Shown: positions 43,451 to 54,770, numbered from the stretch's first letter. The stretch: DNA of 64,000 nt from Phenylobacterium sp. (GCF_013911965.1 NZ_JACESE010000014.1:1-64000), one strand, 5' to 3'. The notes: generated by a model not told the origin, from the letters alone. A program made the numbers and translations.

Positions 43451-44095
43451 ATGATTTCCCCAGACACCTGTGTTCGTGACATCGCCATCAGCCGCCCCGG
43501 CGCCACGGCCGTCTTCCGGCGGCACAAGATCGACTTCTGCTGCAATGGCGCGGCTTCGCTGTCGCAGGCCGCGGCGCGGCGCGGTCTCCCGGTCGTGCAG
43601 CTGCAGTCCGAGCTGGAGGCCCTTGGTCCTGATGAGGCGGGCCCGCCGAGCGATCCCAGCGCCCTGATCCCCCACATCCTGACGCGCTATCACGAGGTTC
43701 ATCGCGCAGAATTCCCCGAAGCGATCCGATTGGCGCGCCGCGTGGAGGCGGTCCACCGGGCCAAGGACGACTGTCCGCATGGCCTGGCCGATCACCTGGC
43801 GTTGATGTTCGACGATCTGGAAGGCCACCAGCAGAAGGAGGAAGCCGTGCTCTTCCCGATGATGCTGCGCGGCGGCGGGCCGATGATCGCCTTTCCCATC
43901 GAGCGGATGGTGGCGGAGCACCTGGACGTGGGCGAGCAACTGGAGGAACTGGCGCGCCTGACCACCGACTTCGCGCCGCCGCCGGGCGCCTGCACGACCT
44001 GGCGAGCCCTCTACGAGATGTGCCGCAAGCTCGACGCCGACCTGCGTGAGCACATCCATCTGGAAAACAACGTGCTCTTTCCGCAGTTCGCCTGA
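43451..44095 (+). CDS. ric: RIC/YtfE-type iron-sulfur cluster repair di-iron protein
   Basis: A 214-residue protein. The N-terminal ScdA domain carries the diagnostic HKIDFCCNGAASL motif, and a hemerythrin-like domain follows with di-iron histidines and glutamates (ILTRYHEVHR, ADHLALMFDDLEGHQQKEE, ERMVAEHLDVG, REHIHLENNVLFPQF). Family members (YtfE, ScdA, DnrN) repair Fe-S clusters damaged by NO or oxidants. ATG 43451 follows GGAGG. A box for a Crp/Fnr regulator lies upstream. Confidence 0.93.
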   Translation: MISPDTCVRDIAISRPGATAVFRRHKIDFCCNGAASLSQAAARRGLPVVQLQSELEALGPDEAGPPSDPSALIPHILTRYHEVHRAEFPEAIRLARRVEAVHRAKDDCPHGLADHLALMFDDLEGHQQKEEAVLFPMMLRGGGPMIAFPIERMVAEHLDVGEQLEELARLTTDFAPPPGACTTWRALYEMCRKLDADLREHIHLENNVLFPQFA

Positions 44096-44127
44096 AGCGG
44101 GCGACGCGCCGGCCGGACCTGCCGCGG

Positions 44128-44295
44128 CTATGTGTGTCGCCGGTCTTCCCCGGCGGCGGCGGCTGCGACGTTCCGCCGGCGCGCCTCAGCCAGCAGGCCT
44201 TCCACCGTGGCGCGGGTCTGCGGGTCAAGATCGGCTCGCGCCAGAAGGCGCTGGAAGTGCTCGATGTTCAATTGCCGGATGCGGTCTTCGTCCAT
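44128..44295 (-). CDS. Small protein (55 aa), unknown
   Basis: A 55-residue protein beginning MDEDRIRQLNIEHFQRLLAR and continuing with DPQTRATVEGLLAEARRR. It is predicted to be helical. ATG 44295 follows GGAG at a 5-base spacing. The pattern (IEHF.RLL....D...R..V..LLAE) is one I recall from short uncharacterised alphaproteobacterial proteins. It is convergent with ric. Coding is supported by start, SD and amphipathic composition. Confidence 0.55.
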   Translation of the reverse strand: MDEDRIRQLNIEHFQRLLARADLDPQTRATVEGLLAEARRRNVAAAAAGEDRRHT

Positions 44296-44466
44296 GTGGG
44301 CTCCGAAGCCGGGAAATCGCGCTTAGGTTGTCATGAAGACCCATGTTCGTCGAGCGGGCCGGCGCCCGTTTCGGTGATCCTCGTCCAGCGGCCTAGCGTC
44401 GCACCGAAGCTCGCCCCGGCGACCTCGTCCCGGGTCCCGCGCGGAGCACCCGCCGCCGGCGGCCTC

Positions 44467-44616
44467 CTACTTGTGCCGCAGAATGAGCCGCGCGGCGGCG
44501 AGACGCCGTCTGTCCAGCGGTGAGCGCCGAGCTTGATCCGCAAGGTTGGCGGCCAGGCGCTTCACCTCGCAGCGCCGGAGCGGCCCGACGATCGCCTTGG
44601 CCTCTTGCAGGTTCAC
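44467..44616 (-). CDS. Small basic protein (49 aa), unknown
   Basis: A 49-residue protein read from GTG 44616, which is preceded by a perfect AAGGAGG at a normal spacing. The sequence starts (V)NLQEAKAIVGPLRRCEVKRL and is basic and helical, with one cysteine. A TTG-N8-CAA box lies 77 bases upstream at 44693. Between it and the 55-aa gene (44296-44466) I see nothing else. Function unknown. Confidence 0.5.
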   Translation of the reverse strand: MNLQEAKAIVGPLRRCEVKRLAANLADQARRSPLDRRRLAAARLILRHK

Positions 44617-44692
44617 GGGCGGCCTCCTTTTGCCGGCGGCCCATCTTCGCCCGGGCGCGGCCGAGGGGCCTGGGCGGAGGTCAAGCTGGCCC

Positions 44693-44706
44693 TTGATCAT
44701 CGGCAA
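44693..44706. promoter_or_regulatory. Fnr/Dnr-type box upstream of a small gene
   Basis: TTGATCATCGGCAA keeps TTGAT and CAA with an N4 spacer. It could activate the 49-aa gene to its left. The rest of 44617-44950 holds no gene I can support. Confidence 0.4.
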
Positions 44707-44950
44707 TCGGATCGTCCTGCCGGTGCGCGAGACTGTGTCGAGGCGCGCAGGGTGGTCCACCCGGGGAAGGAGGATGGGCGGCGCGCCTGACTGCCAGCCT
44801 CCCACTTGGCCCCTCAGCCTGGCTGCGGGGCCATTTTTCTTCATTCGGGCGTTCGTCGTGGCCTGGATGTCGCTAGCGGCAGCCCCCACAGGAGGCTCCA
44901 AGCGCCTTTTTTCTCACCGCTCAAGAATAGGGTCGCGGCGAGGCGGAAAA

Positions 44951-44965
44951 TTAAGCGTGAATTAA
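44951..44965. promoter_or_regulatory. CtrA-type box upstream of the chemoreceptor
   Basis: TTAAGCGTGAATTAA is a perfect TTAA-N7-TTAA, the CtrA consensus of Caulobacter and relatives. It lies 48 bases before the chemoreceptor ATG in otherwise GC-rich sequence. CtrA control would place the receptor under the cell-cycle and motility programme. Confidence 0.65.
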
Positions 44966-45012
44966 TCGCCGGAGATCACAGGTCTGCCCCGTCTCGGCAA
45001 AGGAATTCCTGC

Positions 45013-46935
45013 ATGCGCTTCTTCGAGGGTCTGGCGGTTTCAAAGAAACTCCTGGTTGCATTCAGCGTCGTGCTTGCAATTTCTTTGGGCGCCTCGGTGA
45101 TCTCCTTCCAGCGTTCGCAGGCGGTTGAGGAGGCGACCCGCTGGAACACGCACACCTACAAGGTGCTGGCGGAGGCTGAAGCCGTCGGCTCCGCCATGGT
45201 CGATCAGGAGACGGGGGTGAGAGGATACCTCGTGTCCGGCGATGAGAGCTTCCTTGAGCCCTATCATGCGGGGCTGAAGCGCTACGCGGCCGCAGTCGAG
45301 ACGCTGGAGACCCTCACCGCAGACAACCCGCAGCAGCAGGAGCGGATCGCAGCCCTCAAAGGCTTCGCCGAGGAATGGCGCGTCGGCGTCGCCGAGGTCG
45401 AAATCCAGCAGATGAAGGATCCCTCGACCATCGAAGCGGCCCGCGCCCTCGAAGCTTCGGCGGCGGGCAAGAAGGCGATGGACGGCATCCGAGCCCTTCT
45501 GGACGAGATCCGCTCGACGGAGACCGCGTTGCTGGACGAGCGGTCCGCCCGCCGGGACCAGGACGCGGCCAATGCGCGCCTCTCGCTCCTCATCGGCGGG
45601 GTGCTGGCCGCCCTCGCTTCGGCGGTCATGTGGCTCCTGCTCTCGCGCACCATTGGAGCGCCGGTCTCCCGCCTGACGGAGGTGATGCGGCGGCTGGCTC
45701 AGGGGGACAACACGGTGGCTGTTCCCGCAGCCGACCGGTCCGACGAGATCGGCCAAATGGCCGCGGCGGTTCAGACGTTCAAGGACGCCGCCATCGAGAA
45801 GCTCCGGCTGGAGGGCCTTACCGCCGAGCAGGCCAAGGCGGCCGAGGAGGAGCGCCGGCGCGCCGAGGTGGCCAAGGCCGCCCTGGCGCAGCAGCAGGCT
45901 CTGGTGGTCGAATCGCTGGCGAGCGGACTGGGCAAGCTGGCGGCCGGCGACCTCACCTTCCGCCTGACCGAGGCCTTCGCGCCGGACTACGAGCAGCTCC
46001 GGTCCGACTTCAACGCCGCCATGGAGTCGCTCCAGGAGACGATGACCGTGATCGGCGGCGCGACCCAGGGCATTCACTCGGGATCGGGCGAAATCACACA
46101 GGCTTCGGACGACCTCTCCAAGCGAACCGAGCAGCAGGCCGCCAGCCTGGAGGAGACCGCCGCCGCCCTCGACCAGATCACCGTCACCGTGCGCAAGACG
46201 GCCGAAGGCGCGAATGCTGCGCGGGACGTGGTGTCTGCGGCGAAGCGGGACGCCGAGCACTCGGGCAGCGTCGTGAGGGACGCGATCGCCGCCATGGCCG
46301 AGATCGAAAAGTCATCGTCCGAGATCGGCAATATCATCGGGGTGATCGACGAGATCGCCTTCCAGACCAATCTGCTCGCCCTGAACGCCGGGGTGGAAGC
46401 CGCCCGGGCCGGCGACGCCGGCAAGGGCTTCGCTGTCGTGGCGTCCGAAGTCCGGGCGCTGGCCCAGCGTTCGGCGGAGGCGGCCAAGCAGATCAAGACC
46501 CTGATCTCCAACTCGAGCAATCAGGTCTCGCAGGGCGTTTCCCTCGTCGGACAGACGGGCGAAGCGCTCAACCGGATCGTGGCGCAAGTGGCCGAGATCA
46601 ACGGCGTGGTCTCCGCGATCGCCTCCTCCGCCCAGGAGCAGGCCACGGGGCTTCATCAGGTGAACACGGCCGTCAATCAGATGGACCAGGTCACCCAGCA
46701 GAACGCTGCGATGGTCGAGGAATCCACCGCGGCCAGCCACAGTCTCGCTCAGGAAGCCCGCGAGCTGCAGCGTCTGATGGCCCGCTTCAAGACCGGACAG
46801 ACCTCAGCTCAGCCGCCAGCGTCTTCCCGCCGCGCCCAGCCGGCGTTGAAGACCATCGCGCGTCATGCCGGCGGCGGCGGCGCGCTGCGGCGTGAGGAGA
46901 TGGACGCCGAGTCCGAAGGTTGGGCGGAATTCTAG
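45013..46935 (+). CDS. Methyl-accepting chemotaxis protein with CHASE3 sensor
   Basis: A 640-residue chemoreceptor. An N-terminal membrane helix (about 11-30) leads to a CHASE3-type periplasmic sensor (VDQETGVRGYLVSGDESFLEPY), then a second helix (about 192-215), HAMP domains and a long coiled-coil methylation region. The signalling tip IDEIAFQTNLLALNAGVEAA is invariant. The C-terminus GWAEF resembles the xWxxF tether that recruits CheR. ATG 45013 is the first start that gives a proper N-terminal helix. Signal unknown; position suggests sensing linked to anaerobic respiration. Confidence 0.93.
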   Translation: MRFFEGLAVSKKLLVAFSVVLAISLGASVISFQRSQAVEEATRWNTHTYKVLAEAEAVGSAMVDQETGVRGYLVSGDESFLEPYHAGLKRYAAAVETLETLTADNPQQQERIAALKGFAEEWRVGVAEVEIQQMKDPSTIEAARALEASAAGKKAMDGIRALLDEIRSTETALLDERSARRDQDAANARLSLLIGGVLAALASAVMWLLLSRTIGAPVSRLTEVMRRLAQGDNTVAVPAADRSDEIGQMAAAVQTFKDAAIEKLRLEGLTAEQAKAAEEERRRAEVAKAALAQQQALVVESLASGLGKLAAGDLTFRLTEAFAPDYEQLRSDFNAAMESLQETMTVIGGATQGIHSGSGEITQASDDLSKRTEQQAASLEETAAALDQITVTVRKTAEGANAARDVVSAAKRDAEHSGSVVRDAIAAMAEIEKSSSEIGNIIGVIDEIAFQTNLLALNAGVEAARAGDAGKGFAVVASEVRALAQRSAEAAKQIKTLISNSSNQVSQGVSLVGQTGEALNRIVAQVAEINGVVSAIASSAQEQATGLHQVNTAVNQMDQVTQQNAAMVEESTAASHSLAQEARELQRLMARFKTGQTSAQPPASSRRAQPALKTIARHAGGGGALRREEMDAESEGWAEF

Positions 46936-47065
46936 AACGCGGTCCTCTCGCCGCCGATGACAGGCGGCGAGGCGCCGTGCGCGCTCTTGGGCGCGAACTC
47001 TCCAGGGACGAGGCGCTCACCGTCGTTCGCGTCGAACCGGGCCCCCTTGCGGCGCCGGCCGGAGC

Positions 47066-47813
47066 CTAGGCGCCGGCCCCGCCCTTGGGCTTGCAGATCG
47101 TCATGAAGCCGCCGGCCATGAAGGCGGCCATCCGTTCCTTCACCGCGACGAAGTCCTCGGAACTGCACACCCCGTTCGACAGCTTGTCGATGCGTCCGGT
47201 GCGCGCGAGCGTCAGCATCAGGGCGCCGGTGACGAAGTGGTAGCCCCAGAAGATGTCGGCCTCCGCGCAGTCGGGCAGGGCCTTCTTTAACAGGTCGATC
47301 AGGCGCAGCACCACGGGGTCGAAGTGCTGGTCCATCAGCTCGGCGCCCCATTCGGGCGTATTGGCCACCTGGGCGCTCAGAGCGCCGTAGTTCTTCCAAG
47401 GCTCGCCCCCCTGGGTGTAGAGGTCAAGGTCGGTGTCGAGGAAGGCGCGCAGGGCGCCCTCGACCGTGGGCTTGCCGCCTGTCTCGGCGTCGTAGCGGTC
47501 CAGGGCCGCCATCCGCAGATCGCGCGTCACGACCGCACGGCGGGCGAAGACCGCGTCGAACAGCTGCTTCTTGTCGTTGAAATAGTAGTTCAGGAGCGTG
47601 TGGTGGACGCCGACCTCCTTGGCCACGTCCTTCAGCGTCACCCCGTGCAGGCCGTGGCGCGAGAACAGGCGCTCGGCCGCGTCGAGGATCTGCTCCATCT
47701 TGTCGGCGCGCTGCTGCTCCTTGGTCGGGCGTGCGGTCTTGCGCGGGGGCGTGGCGGCCTTCTGGCGGGAGGGCGGCGCTGCGGCGGCTGTCAATGCGAT
47801 CTCGGGATGGGGC

Positions 47814-47827
<14 letters not shown>
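47066..47827 (-). CDS. TetR-family transcriptional regulator
   Basis: A 253-residue TetR regulator with a 40-residue basic N-terminal extension before the DNA-binding domain (about residues 43-90; VTLKDVAKEVGVHHTLLNYY). Its start overlaps the end of the acyl-CoA ligase by 14 bases, so it is the last gene of the TBDR-MFS-esterase-ligase operon. It is the probable controller of that operon, perhaps through the palindrome at 54677, and the ligand could be the acyl-CoA product. The gap 46936-47065 holds no gene. Confidence 0.9.
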
Positions 47828-49387
<1,560 letters not shown>

Positions 49388-49397
<10 letters not shown>

Positions 49398-51022
49398 GGC
49401 GACCCTCCGGCCGGGAGCGCCGGCGCGACCACGCCGACATTCCAGTTCCAGGGGGTCTGCCCCTCCTGACGCCGGCGGCAAACCACCTCTTCGTGCAGCT
49501 CGAACATGCCCGGCATCAGGTTCTCGCCCGGCTTGGGCGCGTCGGCGAAGCGCATGAAGGCCTCAGTCTCTCCATAGGGGCGCCAGGCGGGCGCGCCGGC
49601 GGCGGCGGGCGCGCCGTCGCGGGCGAAGCTCGCCCAGTAGCGCGTCATGGCCGCCGACAGCGCCGCCTCGGCCGGCGTGTCCGGCGGCTTCGGCCACTTC
49701 GTCGGCGTGCGGTCATGGGTTCCGAACACGTAGGGGATCTCCGCGGCGTGGAAGGCGTGGAGGTCCAGGGCCTGCGCCGCCGGATAGCCGTGGTCGAAGA
49801 GGTAGAGCCAGGCGCCCTGGCCGAGCGCTGTCTGGCGGCGGGCCAGGCGTTCGGCCGTCCAGCCATAGAGGGCGTCGCGCGGCGCGGCCAGGACGCTCTC
49901 GCCCGGATCGGCGGCCGGGTAGAGCGCCAGGAAGTCTTCGGCCAGGTCGCCGTATCGCGCCCGGATCAGCGCCTCGTAGGCCGAGGGGGTGTCGGGCGGG
50001 GGCGGCGCCAGGAAGCGGAGGGACCGGATCTCCCCCTGGTTGAAGCCGGCGAGGATGGGGACGGGCGCCTGCTCTCCGCGGTCGAAGGTCTCCACCAGTT
50101 GGCGGGGCAGGACCTTGCCGTCGATCGCGCCCCAGGGCTGGAAGCCGGCGAGGGCGGCCTCGAGGATCAGCTTGTCGGCGTCCATGGCCCGCAGGCGCGC
50201 CAGGCTGCGGGCTTCGAGCCGACGGCCAAGCTCGAGGCCGGCGGCCTCGGCCGCCAGCGCGCCGTGGCGGGCGGCCTTCAGCTCCGGCGTCGAGATCATG
50301 TAGGCGCTCTGGGCGACCGCCTTGTGGAAGAGGCCCCGCGCCGCCGGCGACGCCATCAGGTACATGACGCTGAGCGCGCCGGCTGATTCCCCCGCGGTGG
50401 TGACGTTGCCGGGATCGCCCCCGAAGGCGGCGATATTGTCCCGCACCCATTCCAGGGCCGCGATCTGGTCCAGCAGGCCGTAGTTGCCGGAGACGCCGTC
50501 GGGCGATTCGGCGCTGAGTTCCGGATGGGCGAGATAGCCGAGCACGCCCAGACGGTAGTTGAGCGTGACCACGACGAGACCCTCGGCGGCGAGGTTCGTC
50601 CCGTCGTACATGGCCTCGCTGCCGGCGCCGGTCACCAGCGAGCCGCCGTGGATCCACACGAAGACGGGCGCCTTCCGGGCGTCGGCCGGGGCCCAGATGT
50701 TGAGGAACAGGCAGTCCTCGCTGAGCGCGGCGTGGCGGGCGGCGTAGATGCTGCCGGGCCGCGACGGCGGCTGGGGACAGGCCGCGCCGAAGCGCGTGGC
50801 GTCGCGCACCTTCGTCCAGGCCGCCGGCGGGGCGGGCGGACGCCAGCGGGCCTGGCCGACCGGCGCGGCCGCGTAGGGCAGGCCCTTGAAGACGCGGACG
50901 CCGTCGGTGGTCTCGCCGGCCACGGGGCCGGAGGCGGTTTCGACGACGGGGCGCTCGGCCAGGGCCGCGGCCGGCAGGGCGAGGGCCGAGGCGGCCAGGA
51001 AGGCGACCAGACTCTGTCTCAT
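49388..51022 (-). CDS. Secreted type-B carboxylesterase
   Basis: A 544-residue alpha/beta-hydrolase of the carboxylesterase type B family with signal peptide (MRQSLVAFLAASALALPAAA). The nucleophile motif GESAGALSV and the oxyanion-hole region VWIHGGSLVTG are clear, and EDCLFLNIWAP is the family signature. It should cleave an ester in the periplasm. The start overlaps the MFS gene by 4 bases and the end overlaps the acyl-CoA ligase, giving a receptor-transporter-esterase-ligase chain. Confidence 0.93.
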
Positions 51023-52344
51023 GCGGCCGTCTCCTGGCTCTCGCGGCGAATGGCGCGCGCCAGCCACAGGAAGGCCCCCACCGCCAGGGCGTAGAACGGG
51101 ACCAGGCTGTAGAAGGCCAGCTGCAGCGAATTGTCCGGATGGCTCGGCCGCAGCCAGTCGCTGACGAAGCCCAGATAGGTGGGGCCAAGGCCCAGCCCGA
51201 TCAGGTTCATGACCAGCAGCAGGAGAGCGCCGGCCAGGGTCCGCTGGTCGGGACGGACCTCCTCCTGCACCAGGGTGACGGCAGGCGAGAGGTAGAAGTA
51301 GTTCAGGCCCGTGGGCAGGGCGAGGAAGACCAGCGCCAGGGGCCAGGTCGGCGCCCAGACGAAGCCCACGAACAGCGGCGCGGCCAGGGCCAGGCCGGCG
51401 GCCGGGATGTAGGCGTAGGCCGCCTTCCACCGCGGCGCGAACCGGTCGATCAGCCGCCCGGAGGCGAACATGCCGGCGCTGACGCCGATTCCGATCAGCA
51501 GGGCGTACCAGACGGCCACCTGCTGCAGGGTCATGCCCTTTTCCCGCATCAGGAACAGGGTCGTGAAGTTCAGCACGGCATAGGTGATGAACTGGGTGGC
51601 CGCGCAGGCCAGGGCCGTCCGCAACAGGACCGGATGGGTGAAAAAGGTGCGGCAGGTGGACAAGAAGCCGGCCGGGGGAGGGGCCGCCGTGGTGGCGTCG
51701 ACCACCTTGTCCGGCGGCGGCGTGTCCAGGGCGCCGCGCCGCGGTTCGCGTACGAAGAACCAGACGCCAAGCGCGGTGACCACCCCGACGGCGCCCACCC
51801 AGAGGAAGGCGAGCCGCCAGGAATAGGCTGCGGCGATCGAGGCCCCGAAGGCGATGCCGATGGCCTGGCCGATGGGCGGGCCCAGGTTGAACAGGCTGAG
51901 CGCCGTTCCTCGGGCGCCCGAGGGGAAGTAGTCGGAGATGATGGCGTAGGAGGGCGGCACGCCGCCGGCCTCGCCGACGCCCACCGCCATCCGCGCCGCC
52001 GCCAGCTGGGGATAGCTGCCGGCCAGGCCGCAGGCGGCGGTGGCCGCGCTCCACAGGCCGCAGGCGATCGACAGCACCTTCACCCGGTTCGTGCGATCGG
52101 CCAGCCACCCCACCGGGATGGCCAGCACGCAATAGAAGAGGGCGAAGTAGAGGCCGCTGATCAGGCCGAGCTGCCCGTCGGTGACGCCCAGCTCGTCCTG
52201 GATCGGCTTGGCCAGGATCGACAGGAGCTGCCGGTCCAGGAAGTTGAGCACATAGATGAAGCACAGGGTCGCCAGCACCGCCCAGGCCGCAGGGCCTGGG
52301 CGGGCGGTGACGGCCGCGGCGGGGGAAGTCGCCTCGCCCGACAT
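51019..52344 (-). CDS. MFS transporter, Spinster-like
   Basis: A 441-residue MFS protein with about twelve membrane segments. NFLDRQLLSILAKPIQDELG at the first helix and GWLADRTNRVKVLS in loop 2-3 are typical of the Spinster-like MFS group found in Caulobacterales and sphingomonads. Its start overlaps the TBDR stop by one base and its end overlaps the esterase. It probably moves the esterase product or substrate across the inner membrane. Confidence 0.9.
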   Translation of the reverse strand: MSGEATSPAAAVTARPGPAAWAVLATLCFIYVLNFLDRQLLSILAKPIQDELGVTDGQLGLISGLYFALFYCVLAIPVGWLADRTNRVKVLSIACGLWSAATAACGLAGSYPQLAAARMAVGVGEAGGVPPSYAIISDYFPSGARGTALSLFNLGPPIGQAIGIAFGASIAAAYSWRLAFLWVGAVGVVTALGVWFFVREPRRGALDTPPPDKVVDATTAAPPPAGFLSTCRTFFTHPVLLRTALACAATQFITYAVLNFTTLFLMREKGMTLQQVAVWYALLIGIGVSAGMFASGRLIDRFAPRWKAAYAYIPAAGLALAAPLFVGFVWAPTWPLALVFLALPTGLNYFYLSPAVTLVQEEVRPDQRTLAGALLLLVMNLIGLGLGPTYLGFVSDWLRPSHPDNSLQLAFYSLVPFYALAVGAFLWLARAIRRESQETAA

Positions 52345-54599
52345 CAGTAGACGTACCGGACACGGACGCCGACGGTGCGCGGGCGCACGCGGGCGTAGCG
52401 GCTGGCCAGGAAGGCCTCGGGGTGGACGTAGGTCACCGACCGGTCGTCGAACAGGTTCTCCACATAGGCCCCGACGGTGAAGTGCTCGAAGGCGGCCGCC
52501 ACATTGGCGTTGACCGTCGTGTAGGCGTCGGTGTGGTCGTAGGTGGGCATCGGGACCGCGGGGCGGCCCGGCGTGTTGGGGAAGGTGTTGGGGAACGAGC
52601 CCACCCGCTGGATCGACAGCGAGGCGTTGCCCTCCGCCGTCTGGCCGACGGGAAAGCGATAGCTGGTCACCAGCGACCCCTGGAACTGGGGCCCGGAGAG
52701 GCGCACGCCCTCTTCGGCCCCCGAAATGGCCGCCTCCTGGGGCGACAGGTCGTCGACCTCGGAATCGTTGACCGAGCCGTTGAGCGCCACCGTCCAGTTC
52801 GGATGCGGGGCGGCGAGGAGTTCGAACTCCAGGCCCTGGCTGATGGCGCCCCCGATATTGGTGGCGAACTGGACGGAGTCGGACACCCGGTTGGCCTGGA
52901 CCTGGATGTCGTTCCAGTCGATCCGGTAGAGGGCCAGATTGGCGCTCAGCCGGCCGTCCAGCCAGCGGCCTTTCAGCCCGACCTCGTAGTTGATCAGATT
53001 GTCGGACTCCGCGCCGGCCGGGATCACCAGGTCGGTCGGGTCGAGCAGGCTGACGCGCCCGGCGAAGGCGTTCACCACGGGCGCCCGGAAGCCGGTGGCC
53101 ACCGCGCCGTAGACGGTCATGTTCGGCTGCGGACGCCAGGAGACGCTGAAGCGGTAGGACGGACCGGTCTCCTCCGCCTTGACCCCTTCGGCCTCGACGA
53201 TCGGCGTCACCGTCAGCGGCCCGGAGCCGCCCGCCAGGGCGACGGCGAGATAGTTGCTGTTGTAGCCGCCTTCGGTGAAGGCCTGGGCGTCGATGGAGCC
53301 GTAGCGCAGGCCGGCGGTGACCCAGAAGTCGTCGGTGAAGCGGTAGGTCAGCTCGCCGAAGGCGGCGGCTTCGTGGGCGATGGTGTGGTTGTAAAGCCGC
53401 TGGTAGTACTCGTCCGGCAGGCCGGTGATGCCCCGCGCGGCCAGGAAGTCGGCCCGCGACCGATAGCCGAAGTCCACGTCGCGCCGACGCTCGAAATAGA
53501 AGCCGCCCACCGACCAGTCGAACCGCCCGCCGGGGTCGGAGACCAGCCGCGTCTCCTGCACGAAGGTGTCGTCATAGGCGTCGGCGTCGAGCGCGAAGGC
53601 GATGGCCTGGGCGAAGGTGCCCGCCAGGTCGACATAGAAGGTCTGGTTGAACTCCGACCAGGTGGACGAGCTGGTCAGGCGGGCGCCGTCGAACTGGTAC
53701 TCGACCGTGACGTTCTGGTTGGTCATCTCGCCGGTGAACAGGTCCGGGCGGTCGGAGATGCGCTTGTCGATCCCGAGCGAGGGGCTGGTGAGCGAGGAGT
53801 CCTTGGGGTCGCTGTCCTCGTGGGAGGCGGTCAGGCGCACCGAGAGCCGGTCGGTGGGCTCCCACAGCAGGCTGGCGCGAGCGCCCCAGGCGTCCAGGGC
53901 GTTTGAGCCTTCGATCCCGGTGCCGACATTGTCGATGTAGCCTTCCTCGTCGCGCAGGAAGCCGACGATGCGCAGGGCCAGCTTGTCCTCCTGCAGGGGG
54001 ATGTTGACCATGGCGTTGTAGCGCTGGCGCAGGGCGTCGCCGTCGGTCATGCCGAGGTCGACCAGGGCCTCGGCTTCGAAGGCGGCGGGATTGGGCTTCT
54101 TGGTCAGGATGCGCAGGGCGCCCGCCAGGGAGCCCGAGCCGAAGAGGGTGCCCTGGGGCCCGCGCAGGAACTCGATCCGCTCCACGTCGAACAGGGTGGG
54201 ATCGAGGATGGTCGAGTTGCCGTTCGCCGAGATCGGCAGCTCGTCGATATAGATCGCCACCGTGCTCTGCAGGTTGGCGTTGTAGCCGTTGGTGGAAATG
54301 CCGCGGGCGGTGAAGTTGTTGAAGTTGGCGCTGGCCCGGTTCAGCACCACGCCCGGCGTCTCGTAGGCGAGGCCCTCATAGCCCACGACGCCCTTGCGGG
54401 TGAGTTCCTCCTGCGACAGCGTCGTGATGCTGAGCGGAACGTCCTGAAGCCGCTCTTCGCGTCGGGTGGCGGTGACGATCACCTCCTCCACGACCGAGAC
54501 CTCGCCTCTGGCGCTGGCCTGTGGCGCCTGCGCCATGGCCGTCGTCGAAGCCCCGGCGCACGCGACCGCGCACGCTGAGGCGAGAAGATACGCCCTCAT
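52344..54599 (-). CDS. TonB-dependent receptor
   Basis: A 751-residue TBDR. It has signal peptide MRAYLLASACAVACAGASTT, TonB-box-like VEEVIVTATRREER, plug motif RIEFLRGPQGTLFGSGSLAG and a barrel with C-terminal VGVRVRYVY. ATG 54599 follows GGAGG. It is the first gene of a five-gene overlapping operon that ends with a TetR gene. It should import an ester-containing ligand; the exact compound is unknown. Confidence 0.93.
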   Translation of the reverse strand: MRAYLLASACAVACAGASTTAMAQAPQASARGEVSVVEEVIVTATRREERLQDVPLSITTLSQEELTRKGVVGYEGLAYETPGVVLNRASANFNNFTARGISTNGYNANLQSTVAIYIDELPISANGNSTILDPTLFDVERIEFLRGPQGTLFGSGSLAGALRILTKKPNPAAFEAEALVDLGMTDGDALRQRYNAMVNIPLQEDKLALRIVGFLRDEEGYIDNVGTGIEGSNALDAWGARASLLWEPTDRLSVRLTASHEDSDPKDSSLTSPSLGIDKRISDRPDLFTGEMTNQNVTVEYQFDGARLTSSSTWSEFNQTFYVDLAGTFAQAIAFALDADAYDDTFVQETRLVSDPGGRFDWSVGGFYFERRRDVDFGYRSRADFLAARGITGLPDEYYQRLYNHTIAHEAAAFGELTYRFTDDFWVTAGLRYGSIDAQAFTEGGYNSNYLAVALAGGSGPLTVTPIVEAEGVKAEETGPSYRFSVSWRPQPNMTVYGAVATGFRAPVVNAFAGRVSLLDPTDLVIPAGAESDNLINYEVGLKGRWLDGRLSANLALYRIDWNDIQVQANRVSDSVQFATNIGGAISQGLEFELLAAPHPNWTVALNGSVNDSEVDDLSPQEAAISGAEEGVRLSGPQFQGSLVTSYRFPVGQTAEGNASLSIQRVGSFPNTFPNTPGRPAVPMPTYDHTDAYTTVNANVAAAFEHFTVGAYVENLFDDRSVTYVHPEAFLASRYARVRPRTVGVRVRYVY

Positions 54600-54676
54600 C
54601 TCTTGTCCTCCCTCGACGTCGGTCATCAGCGCCGACGTTCGCAGGGATGGGGACACGATCGGCCCGCGGAGTCAAC

Positions 54677-54698
54677 ATTCACTCTCATGAGGGTGAAT
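54677..54698. promoter_or_regulatory. 22-base palindromic operator before the TBDR operon
   Basis: ATTCAC-N10-GTGAAT forms a palindrome over 22 bases with one mismatched pair, 77 bases before the TBDR ATG. Its size fits a TetR dimer, and the operon's own TetR is the obvious candidate. It lies in the 171-base gap before the DUF5690 gene's end. Confidence 0.5.
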
Positions 54699-54770
54699 AA
54701 CTAGGTTCTGCCAATGTGCAGACGCGCCGGGCTCGTCCGCCGCCGGATCAGAGGAGCCGCAGGCTCCCGG

